The notes under the pieces were generated by a model, which made no database searches, was not told the origin of the DNA, and saw only the letters and a list, made by a program, of their open reading frames with translations. Positions 11,619 through 22,391 of a stretch of 64,000 bases of DNA are shown here, in pieces; position 1 is the stretch's first letter, and each line of letters opens with the position of its first letter. A program made the position numbers and the translations under genes. Source of the DNA: Allomyces macrogynus ATCC 38327 (Eukaryota > Blastocladiomycota > Blastocladiomycetes > Blastocladiales > Blastocladiaceae); NCBI GenBank assembly GCA_000151295.1, contig GG745347.1, positions 226,075 to 290,074 on the forward strand. Direction: 5' to 3'.

Positions 11619-14600
11619 TCACCCCTGCAACGCCTGCGCGACCACCTGCGCGACCTCTGGGACCCCGGCCCGCACAGCGACCTCCATGGCGACCGCCTGC
11701 GCACCCGCGTCCAGGACCATACGCACGCGCACCAACACCGGCACCCCACCCAAAAACACGCCACCGAGGACCAACGTATGCGCGTGCTTTTCCGCCGGCA
11801 CCATGTTGGACCCTTCGAGCGCGCGCATGCCGAGCAAATCCACAATCTGCGCGACGGCCACGGCGAGCGTCGGGATCCCCGGCACCTGCAGCGTCTCGAC
11901 AACCTGGCTCGGCTCGTCGAGCGCGTCCCACGCACTCGAAAAATCGGGCACGGTCGTCGGCAGCATGTAATCGGCGAGCGTGACATCAACGTCCTCGACG
12001 GCAAACTCCTCCGGGTACCCCTGGTCGGAATCCGGCACGTGCGTGACCGGGTCGCAGTCCTTGACGGTCATCGTCAGTTTGGTCGCAAACGAGACGGTCG
12101 GGACGGCGCCCGGCGCGCGTTGGAACGCGACAAACACGCGTTGCGGGTCGTGCGCCTTGAGAGACGCGATCGGAACCACCGCCATTTGTTTCATGACCGT
12201 GTCGATGGGCGTGTCGGGAACCAGCGAGACGGCCACGTTCTCGAGCAGGACTTCAGGCATCGTGTTAACCACCTCGATTTCCAGGACCAGCCAGTCGCGG
12301 AACACGTGCTTGACGAGCGACACGTGGTACTCGAGCTCGCGGTCGGTCAAAGCGACCGAGCTCGTCGACTTGAACAGAGTCGGCAGGAGCGGGGCCAGCA
12401 ACGGCTCCTTTTCGAGCCACTGCGTCGACGCCCCGCCCGGTGCCGCCGCCTGTGCCGCGGGGGTCGGCGTCGCTGGACCAAGCGTCGGCGTCATCGTGCG
12501 CATCGCCGGGGACCCGAGCATCGGCGAATTCATTGCCCCACCGCGCGTCGGGGACCCGGCGCGGCGCCGCGCGGGCACGAGTTCGGCTTTCGGGATCCGC
12601 GGCACCGCAGCGACGTCAACGGCGTGCGCGAAATCGCCGGCGGCGGTATAGTGCGCGAGCTTGGCCTGCAGCGTGGGCACGGCGAGAACCGTATCGTTGA
12701 GCAGGTACTGCGCGCGCAGGTCGGCCTGGTCGAGCGCGGCCAGGTTGAACGTCGCGCGGTCACGCACTTCGTCGTCCGGGTCGTCGAGGCACCGGGTGAG
12801 CAGGACGCGCACGGTCGGGCGTACGGAATCGACGTGCGCGCCAAATGCGGCGAGTGCCGTGACGGCCGCGGCGCGCACGTTTGAGTTTTCGAGAATCACG
12901 CGGTTGTAAATGTACCGCAGGTACTTTGCCGGGTCGCGCGTCTTGGGTCCTTCGGCGCCGAGGAGGTGCAGGATGCGCACGGCGAGTTTCGTGAACTCGC
13001 AGTCTTCGATGAACTCGCACAGGTGCGCAAGCGCCGTTTCGAGACAGTCCGGCAGGACCTTGACGAGATCGAAAATGGCTTCCACAACCGACCGCTTGTA
13101 CTCGTACCCGCCCTCGTCGCGCAGGACCGACGCGAGGAAGCTGAGCATGACCGCTTGCTTGGCGGGGAACTTGACGGCGAGGACGCGGATCGCGTCGATG
13201 ATAATCACCTTGAACTCGTCGGAAATCTCGGACATGAACGACGAGATTTGCTTCATGAGCCGGTCGACCGACGACTCGGTGCCCGTCTTGAGCAGCGTCG
13301 TGATGGCAAACGTCGCAATCGACCGGTTCGAATCCGAGACGAGCTGCTCCATGTCGAGGTTGCACGCCGTGACCAGCGACGCGTTCACTTGCGCCAGCTG
13401 GTGCAGAGTCCGCAGCGCCGCAAACTTGAGCGCCGGTTTCGGCGAGACCAGCAATTGCTGCAGCGCCGTGACCGCCGGTTGCACTTGCGTCGCCGTCAGC
13501 GATGCGGGTGTTGAGTTCACCATCGAAACGAGCGCGCGCGCCGCCTCGAGCATGACCATGTCGTTGTTGTTGCACAGCGACTTGAGGTACTCGTACATGG
13601 CCGCGGAAAGCGACCCGTCCACGGACACCATGTTTTTCCCGCCAAACGACGCCGACTCGTCCTCGCAGCACTTGACGGCGAACCGGACCAGCATGCACTG
13701 CGCCCACTGCGACCGGACGTTGGACGTGCGCGCGAGCGATTGCACCAGCTTGGCCACGGCCATGCGGTCGGCCTGCCGGATCAGATACAGCAGGCCGAGC
13801 GCGTGGTACTGGACAATGTATCCCGTCGACAGGTAGGCCGACGGGCTCGTGGAAGTCACCTTGGGCGACGTCAGTGCCTCTTGCACTTCGTTCACCCACC
13901 GGCGCACGAGGTCGCGCGCGACGGGGAATACGTGGTAGGACGAGACGAGCGCGGCGGTCGAGACGGCAGCGGTGCGGTCGACGATCGCCTGTTTCAAGAA
14001 CCGCTCAATGGCCGGGATCGTCGACGGGTCCATGATGCGGCAAATCGCGCGCAACGCATTCGCGCGGTGGCAGACGTTGGTCCCGAGAATCGCGCCAGGT
14101 CCGGCACCGGCGCCGAGCGCGGCCGAGGCCGAGGACAGCGACGTGGTGCGCGACCCAAATGAGAAGCCAAAGCTGGCGGCGGCCGAGGAGAGCAGGTTGG
14201 GCGAGGCAAACAGTTCCTCGGGCTTGGCGTTGATGTCCTTGGTGAGCGAGGACGTGACCATGAGCACGTCGTCGGCCTTGTCGGCGAGTTCCTTGATGAG
14301 TAGGTAGATGATTTGGCGCAGACCCGGGTCCTTGTTTTGGAAGAGCTTGGTCGTGGCAAAGAAGAGGTCGGTGGCCTCGGCGCGCGTCAGGTGCTCGCCC
14401 GTGTAGAGCAGCGTCAGGACCTTGCCGAGCAGCAGGCGCGACTTGCGCGGGTTGAGCGGCGTCTCGTTGAAGACGCGCGTCTCGAGCAGCACCTGCGACT
14501 TGTCGAAGAAGACGCCGCGCGACTCTAGCGGACGGTGATCAGGCAAGGGATGAGGGCGATGTGCGCAGGGCCATTGGGCAGCAGCAGCGAGCGGCAGTGC

Positions 14601-14635
14601 GCACCGGCGTCCTCGTCCTTTTTCCCAAAGCTCAT
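11619..14635 (-). CDS. SEC21: Coatomer (COPI) gamma subunit
   Basis: Two exons, 14635-14605 and 14524-11619, separated by an 80-bp intron; 978 residues. The short first exon encodes MSFGKKDEDA, and the join gives ESRGVFFDKSQVLLETRVFN followed by NETPLNPRK, the conserved start of gamma-COP. The N-terminal alpha-solenoid trunk is intact (TKLFQNKDPGLRQIIYLLIK, VTSSLTKDIN, LDDPDDEVRDRA), then comes a Pro/Ser linker near residues 640-690 and the C-terminal appendage (VSLVKHVFRDWLVLEIEVVN, ending in the LLGMRALEGSNMVP helix). Gamma-COP is part of the F-subcomplex that coats Golgi-to-ER vesicles. A Ser/Ala/Gly-rich insertion of some 50 residues replaces the usual short link before the NALRAICRI segment. 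The family is normally about 870-930 residues. Confidence 0.95.
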
Positions 14636-15360
14636 GGTGAGGGTCGCGGTCGTAATCCGGGATAATGCAGCTGAGCTTGGTGCTTGGAAAAGCGGGCAAA
14701 CGACGCGTCGTGGGTTGCTGGGGTCGATCCAACGCGAGGAGGCAGCGCAGGGACCGCGAGCACGCTTCAGGAGCACGCTTCAGGAGCCGGTGGAGAGCAG
14801 CTAGCGCGCAGTGCGGCTACTAGTGGGCGCGGATCACAGCGTCTTGGGTGCCGTTCGTCGTCGTCGTCGTCGCCGTCGCAATGGGTGGCGGGTCGTGGTG
14901 GAGGAGGTGGCCGTGGCGAACTTGCTGCCAGCGGAACTCGCAGCTGGCAAGAGCGCGCGCTTGCTGCGCTGTCGCGTGGGCGTGAGGGGCCTGGCAGCAG
15001 GCACCGAGAAGCGTCTGCTGCCTGGCGCGGGGCATGGGAGCGGACGGAAAGTGCCTGCTTCCAAGACACGTGCGGCCTGTCGCACCTGGCGCGGTCACGT
15101 GTGCCAGCAGCAGACTGTCCGCTCGTTGTCGACTTCGCGCGCTGCTGCTGCCTTCCCGCACGGCCGGGGAGCCCATCCACGCCCGCCGCCGTGGCCGGGT
15201 GTCCGGCCCGGCGCCGCCGGCGCTCCGATCCCACGTCCATTCCCGCACCAGGCCCGGTCCCGAGCAGCAACCGTCTGTCGAGCTCCGCCTGCACCCTGCA
15301 GCGTACCCACCAAGCACCACCCACCGAGCAACCGACCGACCGGCCGACCGGCCCTCTGGA
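14636..15360. other. Divergent intergenic region with GTC microsatellite
   Basis: Shared upstream region of COPI gamma and the kinase gene. It contains a short GTC/CGT trinucleotide run near 14855-14873. The long GC-rich ORFs on both strands have no protein-like composition. Confidence 0.5.
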
Positions 15361-16583
15361 ATGGCTGCCATGTCGGCCGCCGCGAGCCACCACGCCCAGC
15401 CGCCCTCGCTGCTCGAACAGTACTCGTGCCTCGACCGCATCGGCGAAGGCACCTACGGCGTCGTCTTCCGCGCGCAGCACCGCGCCACGGGCAAGGTCGT
15501 CGCGCTCAAGCGCATTCGGCTCGATGCCGAGGCCGATGGAATCCCGGCCACGGCCTTGCGCGAAACCAGTCTTTTACTTGAGCTCCGGCACCCCAACATT
15601 GTCCCGCTCGAGGGCGTCGCCCTCAACGCGCCCAACTTGTTCTTGGTCTTCGAGTGTCTCGACGGCGACTTGAAAATGTTCATGGAGCGGTACCGCGACC
15701 GCCCGTTGCGCGCCGACATGACGCAGAGCTTTCTCTACCAGCTGCTCGACGCGCTGCAGTACTGCCACCAGCGCGGGGTCATGCACCGTGACTTGAAGCC
15801 GCAGGTACCCCACTTGTTCACCGTTGATCAGCTTAGCTCCATTTTGTCATTCAGCGTCTGATCACCCATTTCAACAACCCTCTAGAACATCCTCATCGAC
15901 GCCAACCTCAACCTCAAGCTCGGCGATTTCGGCCTCGCGCGCGCCGTCAGCCTGCCCATGCGCACTTACACGCACGAAGTCGTCACGCTCTGGTACCGCC
16001 CGCCCGAAGTTTTGCTCGGGTCGCAAAGGTACTCGTACGGCGTCGATATTTGGAGTACCGCTTGCATCTTTGCCGAAATGCTGCTTGGACGGCCGCTTTT
16101 CCCCGGTTCGTCTTCTTCATTCCCTTCTTTCACACTTTCGATCATCGATGCTCATCTTCCATCCCTTCAATCCAATTAGGCGATTCGGAAATCGACGAGC
16201 TCTTCCACATCTTCCGCATCCTCGGCACGCCCAACGCCAACGTCTGGGCACAGGTCGAGGACCTGCCGCAATTCGCGCCCGAGTTCCCGAAATGGGCGCC
16301 ACGCCCGCTCGAGTTGGTCTTCCCGCCCTCGACGTCGCAGTTTGCGCTACGATTACTGCGCGTACGTTTCTCCGCCCATTTCCATTTCGGCTGATGGGGG
16401 TGCGGATGCTCACGTAGCCGTCGACCAAACCAGCACATGCTCGCATACGACCCGAACGAGCGGTTCACGGCAAGGCACGCGCTCGGGCACCCGTATTTCG
16501 AGGGCGTCATGGTCCCGCCACGGCCCGACACCCCGCCCGTGAACGGCGAGAGTGGGAACTCAGGCGCAACCGCGCTGACCTGA
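15361..16583 (+). CDS. Cyclin-dependent kinase, CDK1/CDK2-like
   Basis: Four exons, 15361-15804, 15886-16105, 16180-16361 and 16434-16583; 331 residues. Serine/threonine kinase of the CMGC group expected to act with a cyclin. All catalytic features are present: glycine loop GEGTYGVVF (with the inhibitory Thr-Tyr pair), the VALKRI lysine, HRDLKPQN, DFG, and activation-segment [18 protein letters not shown] with the Thr phosphorylated by CAK. The [19 protein letters not shown] segment is typical of CDK1/2 rather than Pho85. The cyclin-binding helix reads PATALRE where CDK1 has PSTAIRE. The last 3' splice site is inferred at 16433, skipping a TAG at 16416, because only that join yields [14 protein letters not shown] in frame. 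A second ATG at 15370 could be used instead. Confidence 0.88.
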
Positions 16584-17038
16584 GGTCTGGCGCGAGATCG
16601 TTAGTACCGTTTGCTTTGGCGTATTTCTTGTTCCTCACTTGCGTGCTTCCCTGGTCTTGTTCTTCGTTGGAGCGATCCACATCCTGCATCATACCTCTCT
16701 CATTCTTTCTTGCTTTGCGTGCGTGCGCGGTGGGGCCCCGGGGACGAAAGTCGTCGAATTTGCGGAGAATGTATTCGTGTGCCATGTGCTTGCTGTTCGT
16801 ACATGTCCTTGCTTTTCGTTCTCCTCCCACCGTGGTGATCGCTGACACTTGCTGGCACCGACGACACGATGCTCCGCCACCTGCCCACCTGTCCACCTGG
16901 TGCAAGCCTTTTTCCACCTGTCTACCTACGCGGAGCGCATGGCGTTTCGTCGGCTACGTTGAAGACGGAGAGCTATCCTACATGCTCACAACCACACCCA
17001 CCCGACAACTAAAATGGTACAAAAGATCTGACCAACGA
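16584..17038. other. Convergent intergenic region
   Basis: 3' flanks of the kinase gene (plus) and DPH1 (minus). No gene seen. Confidence 0.5.
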
Positions 17039-18775
17039 TCACGCCGACGACGGCGCCTTGGCGCTCGGCGCGGTACAGCACCCGTTCGCCGACACGTCGC
17101 TGCCCTCCTTGCCGCACCCGGACGACCCCGGCGCCGACCCGCGACAGCACGCGCCCGACTGTCCTTTCTTCGCAGCACTACCACAGCACGCGCTCGGCGG
17201 CGCCGGCACCGCGCCGACGGCCGCCTTCCCGCGCTTCGCCCCTCCCCCCACCCGCGCCGCCCCCGCCGGCCGCGCCGGGCGCCGCCGGTGCCAGTTTACC
17301 CCCCACGGCCCACTGGCGTCCTCGCGCGCATAAAAATCCATCGGGAGGACCTCCATCCACTCGGCCGAGTTCACGACGACAGCGGCCTCGTACGGGGACA
17401 ACAGCGGCACATCAAAGAACCGCCCCCAATCAATCGACAGCGGCGGGCATGCGACCTGCACCCACGCGCCGACGTCCTTCCACTCGTTCAGCCGCGCTGG
17501 GAAAATCTCCGACATGCAGACCACCACGTGCGGGATCCCGCGCGCCGTCAGTTGCGCGCGGAGCCAAGTCAGAATGTCGGGCGACCCTTGCCGCCCAAGG
17601 GTGCCGAGAATCACGCCCCATTTCGTGGCGCGTTGCGCGGTCGTGATGGCGTCGCGCCGCGCGCGGCGCATTTCGACGTGGTCGTACCGCTCGCGGGTTA
17701 ACGTGGAGGAGTAGGGGTCGTACCGGTACGCGGGCAGGTCCGGGTTGTGAATCAGGATCGATTCGAGGTGGAATTTGCCGTCGCCGAGGTAGACGACGTG
17801 GTCGATGTCGGACGACAGTTTGGGCGAGGTGCACCCGAGGATTTCACCGGGGGAGAGCGGCTTGGTTTGCGGGACACATACGGAGAAGAAGGGTTCGAGT
17901 TGCCGTTTCGCGAGGTGGAGAGAACCGACGAATTGAATGGTCGCGACGAGCGCGAGCCGGGATCCGGTGGGGAGGTTGTGCGTGAGGATGTTGACGAAGT
18001 GGGCGACGTCGAATTGGATGTCGACAAAGACGTAGAGCGTCTTGATGGTGGTCACATCGACGGGGACTAACGGGAGTGACGTGGTCAGGGCCGAGTCAGG
18101 GTGGAAAAGGGAGGGGAGCGCAGTGCGTACTTAGGCACGAGTGGCCATAGTGCACGAGAAAGTCACACCCGAGAGCGCGCGCCGTGAAATCGTCCACACA
18201 GCACGCGCCATAGGTCACGTCGCCCATGACCACTGTGTCGACGCCCGTGAACTGCTCGAGAATGTCGGAGATGATGCAGGCAAACATTTGCAGGCCCTCG
18301 GGGAACTGCAGCGCGACTAGACGACAGGTGCCGGCAGGGTCAGCTTGGTCGCAATGGCATGAGAACAAGTTGGAGAGCGAAAAGGGACCTCGCTTGGCCG
18401 AGAATTTCTGAATTTGGTGCACAGTCTTGTGAATCTCGAAGTTGTAGTTGGCCGGCAACGCCTTAATGGCCTCGTTCAAGACGGCATTGTTCAAAATCTC
18501 GTCAGGGATGGCGTTCAGCTTGACTTTGGGCGCGGCCGACGGCTTGGACGCTAATTGCAAGAGAGAGCATGGATCAATGAATTGATTTGTTGCGAGTTCG
18601 GGTTCAACGGGTCCTGCCCACCTTGCATCTGGACAATAGCGTTGGCGCCATCTTCGATGGAAGTCGTTGACCCGGCTGCGCCGACCGACTTGGCAATCGC
18701 ATCGACCTTGCGCGAGGACCCGACAAAGCGTTTGCGGGCGGTCTTGGGGGGTGCAGCGGGATTCTGGTCGGCCAT
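17039..18775 (-). CDS. DPH1: 2-(3-amino-3-carboxypropyl)histidine synthase subunit 1 (diphthamide)
   Basis: Three exons, 18775-18622, 18550-18131 and 18066-17039; 533 residues. Dph1 with Dph2 transfers the 3-amino-3-carboxypropyl group of SAM to the target histidine of elongation factor 2, using a 4Fe-4S cluster. Visible family motifs: [51 protein letters not shown] and LGCTSP, which supply the three cluster cysteines, plus [17 protein letters not shown]. The start is the first ATG ([17 protein letters not shown]); the frame continues upstream into unlikely sequence. Odd feature: after the conserved domain the last ~75 residues are basic, Ala/Pro/Gly-rich and carry seven cysteines (ACC, ACC, GC, GCC). 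Convergent with the kinase gene. Confidence 0.93.
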
Positions 18776-19339
18776 TTTGATGTTGCAGCGACAGCACAGA
18801 ATCATCGTCAAGAAGCGGAGAAGCAATGGGACAAAGACCAGTCCTGTGAAATCCACGTGAGGGTTAATCACCGCGTGTCTCTCGCGTCCCCCACCTTCGT
18901 TCTTGTCGCGCGTCGCCAAGAGTGAGCAGCGACGACAAGGAGCCGGCTTCGGGAATGCAGCTCGCTCCCTGCAGCAGTGTTCACGTCCAGCGAGCCGTCA
19001 TCTGCGAAACCGTTCTTATCGCAATCGACTAGCGAAAACCGTTTAGCCTCCGCTCGCCGGTCCCCGGCTGCTGCACGCGACCTACAACAGGCCGCGACTC
19101 TCTCCTCCCTGCAACGTCCGCAAACAACCCGTAATTGCGCCGATCACCCTCTCCACCTTTCTTGACGCTCCGCTTCTTCTCCCTGGCCACACCACGACGC
19201 GACTCGTCACTGCTGCCGCGCTGCTCCGTTGCACCCCGCTGCGCTCGGCCAGACATTCCCGCCGCACAGCATTCATAGACGGCGCTCTCGCAATCCATTC
19301 TCGCGCGATCCACTCTCTTTACCCGTCCCCATCTCGACT
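18776..19339. other. Divergent intergenic region
   Basis: Shared upstream region of DPH1 (minus) and the SH3 membrane protein (plus). Pyrimidine-rich on the plus strand just before 19340. No gene seen. Confidence 0.5.
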
Positions 19340-20648
19340 ATGGTCGCCGTTCTTTCCCGTCCCGCACGCGCGAGACCACGCGCCGCGAACGAGGCCGACG
19401 TGGGCGCGGCACGCAACGATCACGACTCGTCGTCTGCAACGACGGTCGTGCACCACAAGATCCGGCCGATGAACGTGCGGACGGCCGCGAATCCGCACCG
19501 CGACGAGATCAAGTCGGGCCAGGCACCCGCGATGGTGGTGCAGGTCGGGCACGCGGGCAGTACGTTGCGCTATGATAATTTCCATTGCGCGGGTGTCGCT
19601 CACTTTCCCCTCTCCTCCATGTAGCCGTTCCACAAGCGCAGCTCGCGCTCCCACCAACGGCCCTGACCGCCGATGCCGGCACCGCCGTCCCACTCGGTCT
19701 CGCAAGCGCGTTCCAGGACACGGCCCCGCCAACGCCGCGATCCGACGAACCCTCCGTGCCATGGGGTGGAATCGCGGTTGCGATTGTCGTGGCGCTGGTC
19801 ATTATTTCCGGGTGCGTCGTTCTCGCGCGCATCCGCCGCCGCGGGCAACAGAGTACGTCACGCCCTCGCCGTTTATTTTCTCTCTGGGCCAAAATCAGAC
19901 AACTGATTTGATCTGCGATCGGCTCCACCTAGACCAAGCCGCGGCCGAACTCGCCGCGCACGCCACCGCCTCCAACACCGCAGTGTCCACGGACGCGGGC
20001 AAGACTAAAGTCGAGAACGTCGTCGCGTCGCACGAACACCTGCTCGCCGGCGCGTCGCCCGAACCGCCCATGGCCGTACAGACGACGGGGATCCCTGTCC
20101 ATCCGACGGGGATGCCAATGCCGCCACCGATCGGTATGCCGATCACTGCGGGCCACCCGACTGGTGTCGCATCGCTACCGCCGCGGCCCATTTCGGTGCA
20201 CAGTACCGGCGCGCCGGCGCCCGCGCCATGGAACATGCCGGTCCCGCCAACCATGCCGATGATACCGCTCGCCATGACCCCGCCCGCGCCCGCACCGATC
20301 ATGCAGACGGGGCCATACCCGCCGCCGATGCCGGCGACGGCGGTACCGGCGCGCACGTTTGTCGCGGTGCACTCGTACGTGCCGCAGGCGCGCGACGAGT
20401 TGCCGTTGCGCGTCGGCGACCGGGTCGCGGTCGTCGTGGAGTTCAATGACGGGTGGGCCAAGGTGGTGCTGTTGGCGACGGGCGAGCAAGGGTTCGTTCC
20501 GATGACGCTGGTCGTGCCCGAGGACGCGGCGATGCAGCATGCGCCGATGGCGACGGGACCCGTGTACGCGCAGCGGTACGCGTCGCTGGCGCGGGGTGGT
20601 GCTACGACGCCGTCCCCGCCGCCTGGTGCGTTCCCGCGGCCGCAGTGA
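19340..20648 (+). CDS. Single-pass membrane protein with cytoplasmic SH3 domain
   Basis: Three exons, 19340-19559, 19625-19852 and 19933-20648; 387 residues. The N-terminal ~130 residues are polar, without an obvious cleaved signal peptide. A single membrane span (GGIAVAIVVALVIISGCVVL) is followed by a basic stop-transfer (RIRRRG). Next comes a long Pro/Met/Thr/Gly-rich linker with many PTG and PPP motifs, and near the C-terminus an SH3 domain: ARTFVAVHSYVPQARDEL, LRVGDRVAVVVEFNDGWAKV, and a GEQGFVPMTLV end. The ALYDY-type motif is degenerate (AVHSY), but the acidic RT loop, the GW and the FVP are kept. The plan resembles fungal membrane SH3 proteins of the Sho1/Fus1 kind without clear orthology. 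A role in signalling or cell-wall sensing is inference. Confidence 0.72.
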
Positions 20649-21172
20649 CGACCAGATGTGGTGGAAAGCGACGTGGTTAACGTGGTCGGTATGATGGACT
20701 CGGATGGAGATCTCAATTGATCGGTTAGACTAGGTGGCTCTGGTGTAAATGGAAAGTTCTCGCGTCATGGTTGTGACGTTTTCACGTCAGGTTGCTGAGA
20801 ACCACGCAACGACAGGAACTCCACGTCCGCAGACTGAATATGTAAATCTGCTGCTGTCGGCCTGGTCGTTCCTTGGCAAACTCGCATCTTTCTGTTGCCT
20901 TGGCAGTTTCGCCTGCGCTATCTCCGCCAGGATCTGTTCTACAGACTGTTGGCTTTGTGACATGGAAGGCAAGAAAGCGACATCAGTCGCACCGCAACTT
21001 TTCACACCACCAGCACCGCGCCAGTTCGCGCGGCCATGGCCTGTATGTGACTTAGTAATGCAATGATTACATGCCCGTGCTCTCGTCGCTGGCCGCCAAG
21101 AGCACCTCAGGCTCCTCATGTCTGCATTACAACCCAAGTCGAGCTCCCCGTTTCATCTTTGCCTTTCCACTG
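20649..21172. other. Intergenic, no gene seen
   Basis: Between the SH3 gene and the MYND gene, both plus strand. Lower GC than the coding flanks. Only short ORFs. Confidence 0.5.
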
Positions 21173-22391
21173 ATGCCGCGTCGAAACCACGACCGCAATC
21201 AGCAGGCGAATACGGCAAGCCGAACTGTGCAACCCAGCGCCCAGTACTCGCCCGAACAGATCCAAGAGCTATCGCTGACCTCACTTCTGGCCAACCTTGA
21301 ATTGTTGGCCGTGCTCACCAAGTCGCGCCAAGTCACCTGCATGCAAATGATTCGCGACGATATCAGTCTTCCCCGATTGAGCGACTTGGCCAGCAGGACA
21401 GACGGGTTGCTTTATGGAAACGACGCACATCTGCCATCATTGGAACTGCTGATAGCGTTCAATGCGCTCCAGATATTGGACAATTTGGTGCACATGAACT
21501 CCAACATCCCCAGTGTCGACGCTGCTGCTGCAGTGGCAGACGAAGCCAAGATTGCTTGTGCAAAGAGTGGACTCGTGACGATTTGCGTGAGTACCCTGAA
21601 TCAATGCATTCTTGAACTTCAGCACCGCGGCGTAACGAAACCGTCAGCAGAATCAACGAATGTGGATGTGACTGAGTCATTGAACAAGGTATGTGTTCTT
21701 CGCTCCCATTATTTTGTTGCAGCTCGACAGCAAACAAACACTTTTTTTGCTCCCTGAACAGTGCAACACACAGTCGCCAAGGATAGCGTCAGATTTCAAG
21801 TCTCAAGCCTTGCCAAGAAGAAGGGATACAGGCCAAATTATGCGCGATATGGTGTACTCGACGCCTTCTATTCCTGGTGCGCCGAATCAAGGCCACGTCA
21901 CCGATGTGATCCTCAGTCTCGTCGTTCGCATCTTGGCCACGATGGCCGCGCACCCAGCGGTTCGCGTCTTCCTGCGCCGTCCGCTTGGCGACTCGACGAC
22001 GGCATTCCATCTGGCCGAGTGGCTCCTGACAGTACGCAGTTTGCCCAACCCAACCCGGCAAAGTGCGATCGGGCTCATGTCTCATTCGACAGAAGTGTTC
22101 GCAGAATCGGGCGCGCGTTACTGTGCCCACTTGCCTTGCAATACGATCGAGTCCTCCGAGAAGCCGTTTTCACGGTGCAGTCGGTGCAAGTGCACGTGGT
22201 ACTGTTCGCGCGAGTGTCAAATTGCTGCGTGGAAGCAAGGACACAAGCACTGGTGCCGTCCCGCACCTGTTGTCGCTCCTGCTCCCGTCCCCACCCCTGC
22301 TCCCACAAGTGCGACAGCGATGGCGGTCACAACGTCGCCTGCACCAACGCCGCCAATGCGGCCAATTAGTGTGTCCGGAACATCGGCTTGA
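21173..22391 (+). CDS. MYND zinc-finger protein
   Basis: Two exons, 21173-21688 and 21762-22391, joined in phase 0 across a 73-bp intron; 381 residues. A nearer 3' splice site at 21722 is also in frame but would leave a 34-bp intron, unlike any other here. The N-terminal ~280 residues are helical and Leu-rich (LSLTSLLANLELLAVLTKSR; VTDVILSLVVRILATMAAHP), possibly an armadillo-like repeat region. A MYND finger follows near residues 300-345: C-x4-C, C-x2-C, C-x3-C, H-x3-C within CKCTWYCSRECQIAAWKQGH. MYND fingers bind Pro-rich peptides. The tail is Pro/Ala/Thr-rich. An upstream ATG at 21071 is in frame. No target or pathway can be named. Confidence 0.7.

Noticed and set aside
11433..12884. 483-residue plus-strand frame over COPI gamma
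   Set aside because: Arg/His-rich antisense shadow of a confidently identified gene.
14684..15673. Long plus-strand frames upstream of and overlapping the kinase start
   Set aside because: Low-complexity translation of GC-rich upstream sequence in frames that are wrong for the kinase.
20787..21137. Minus-strand 116-residue ORF upstream of the MYND gene
   Set aside because: No conserved motif, AT-rich intergenic composition and conflicting frames.
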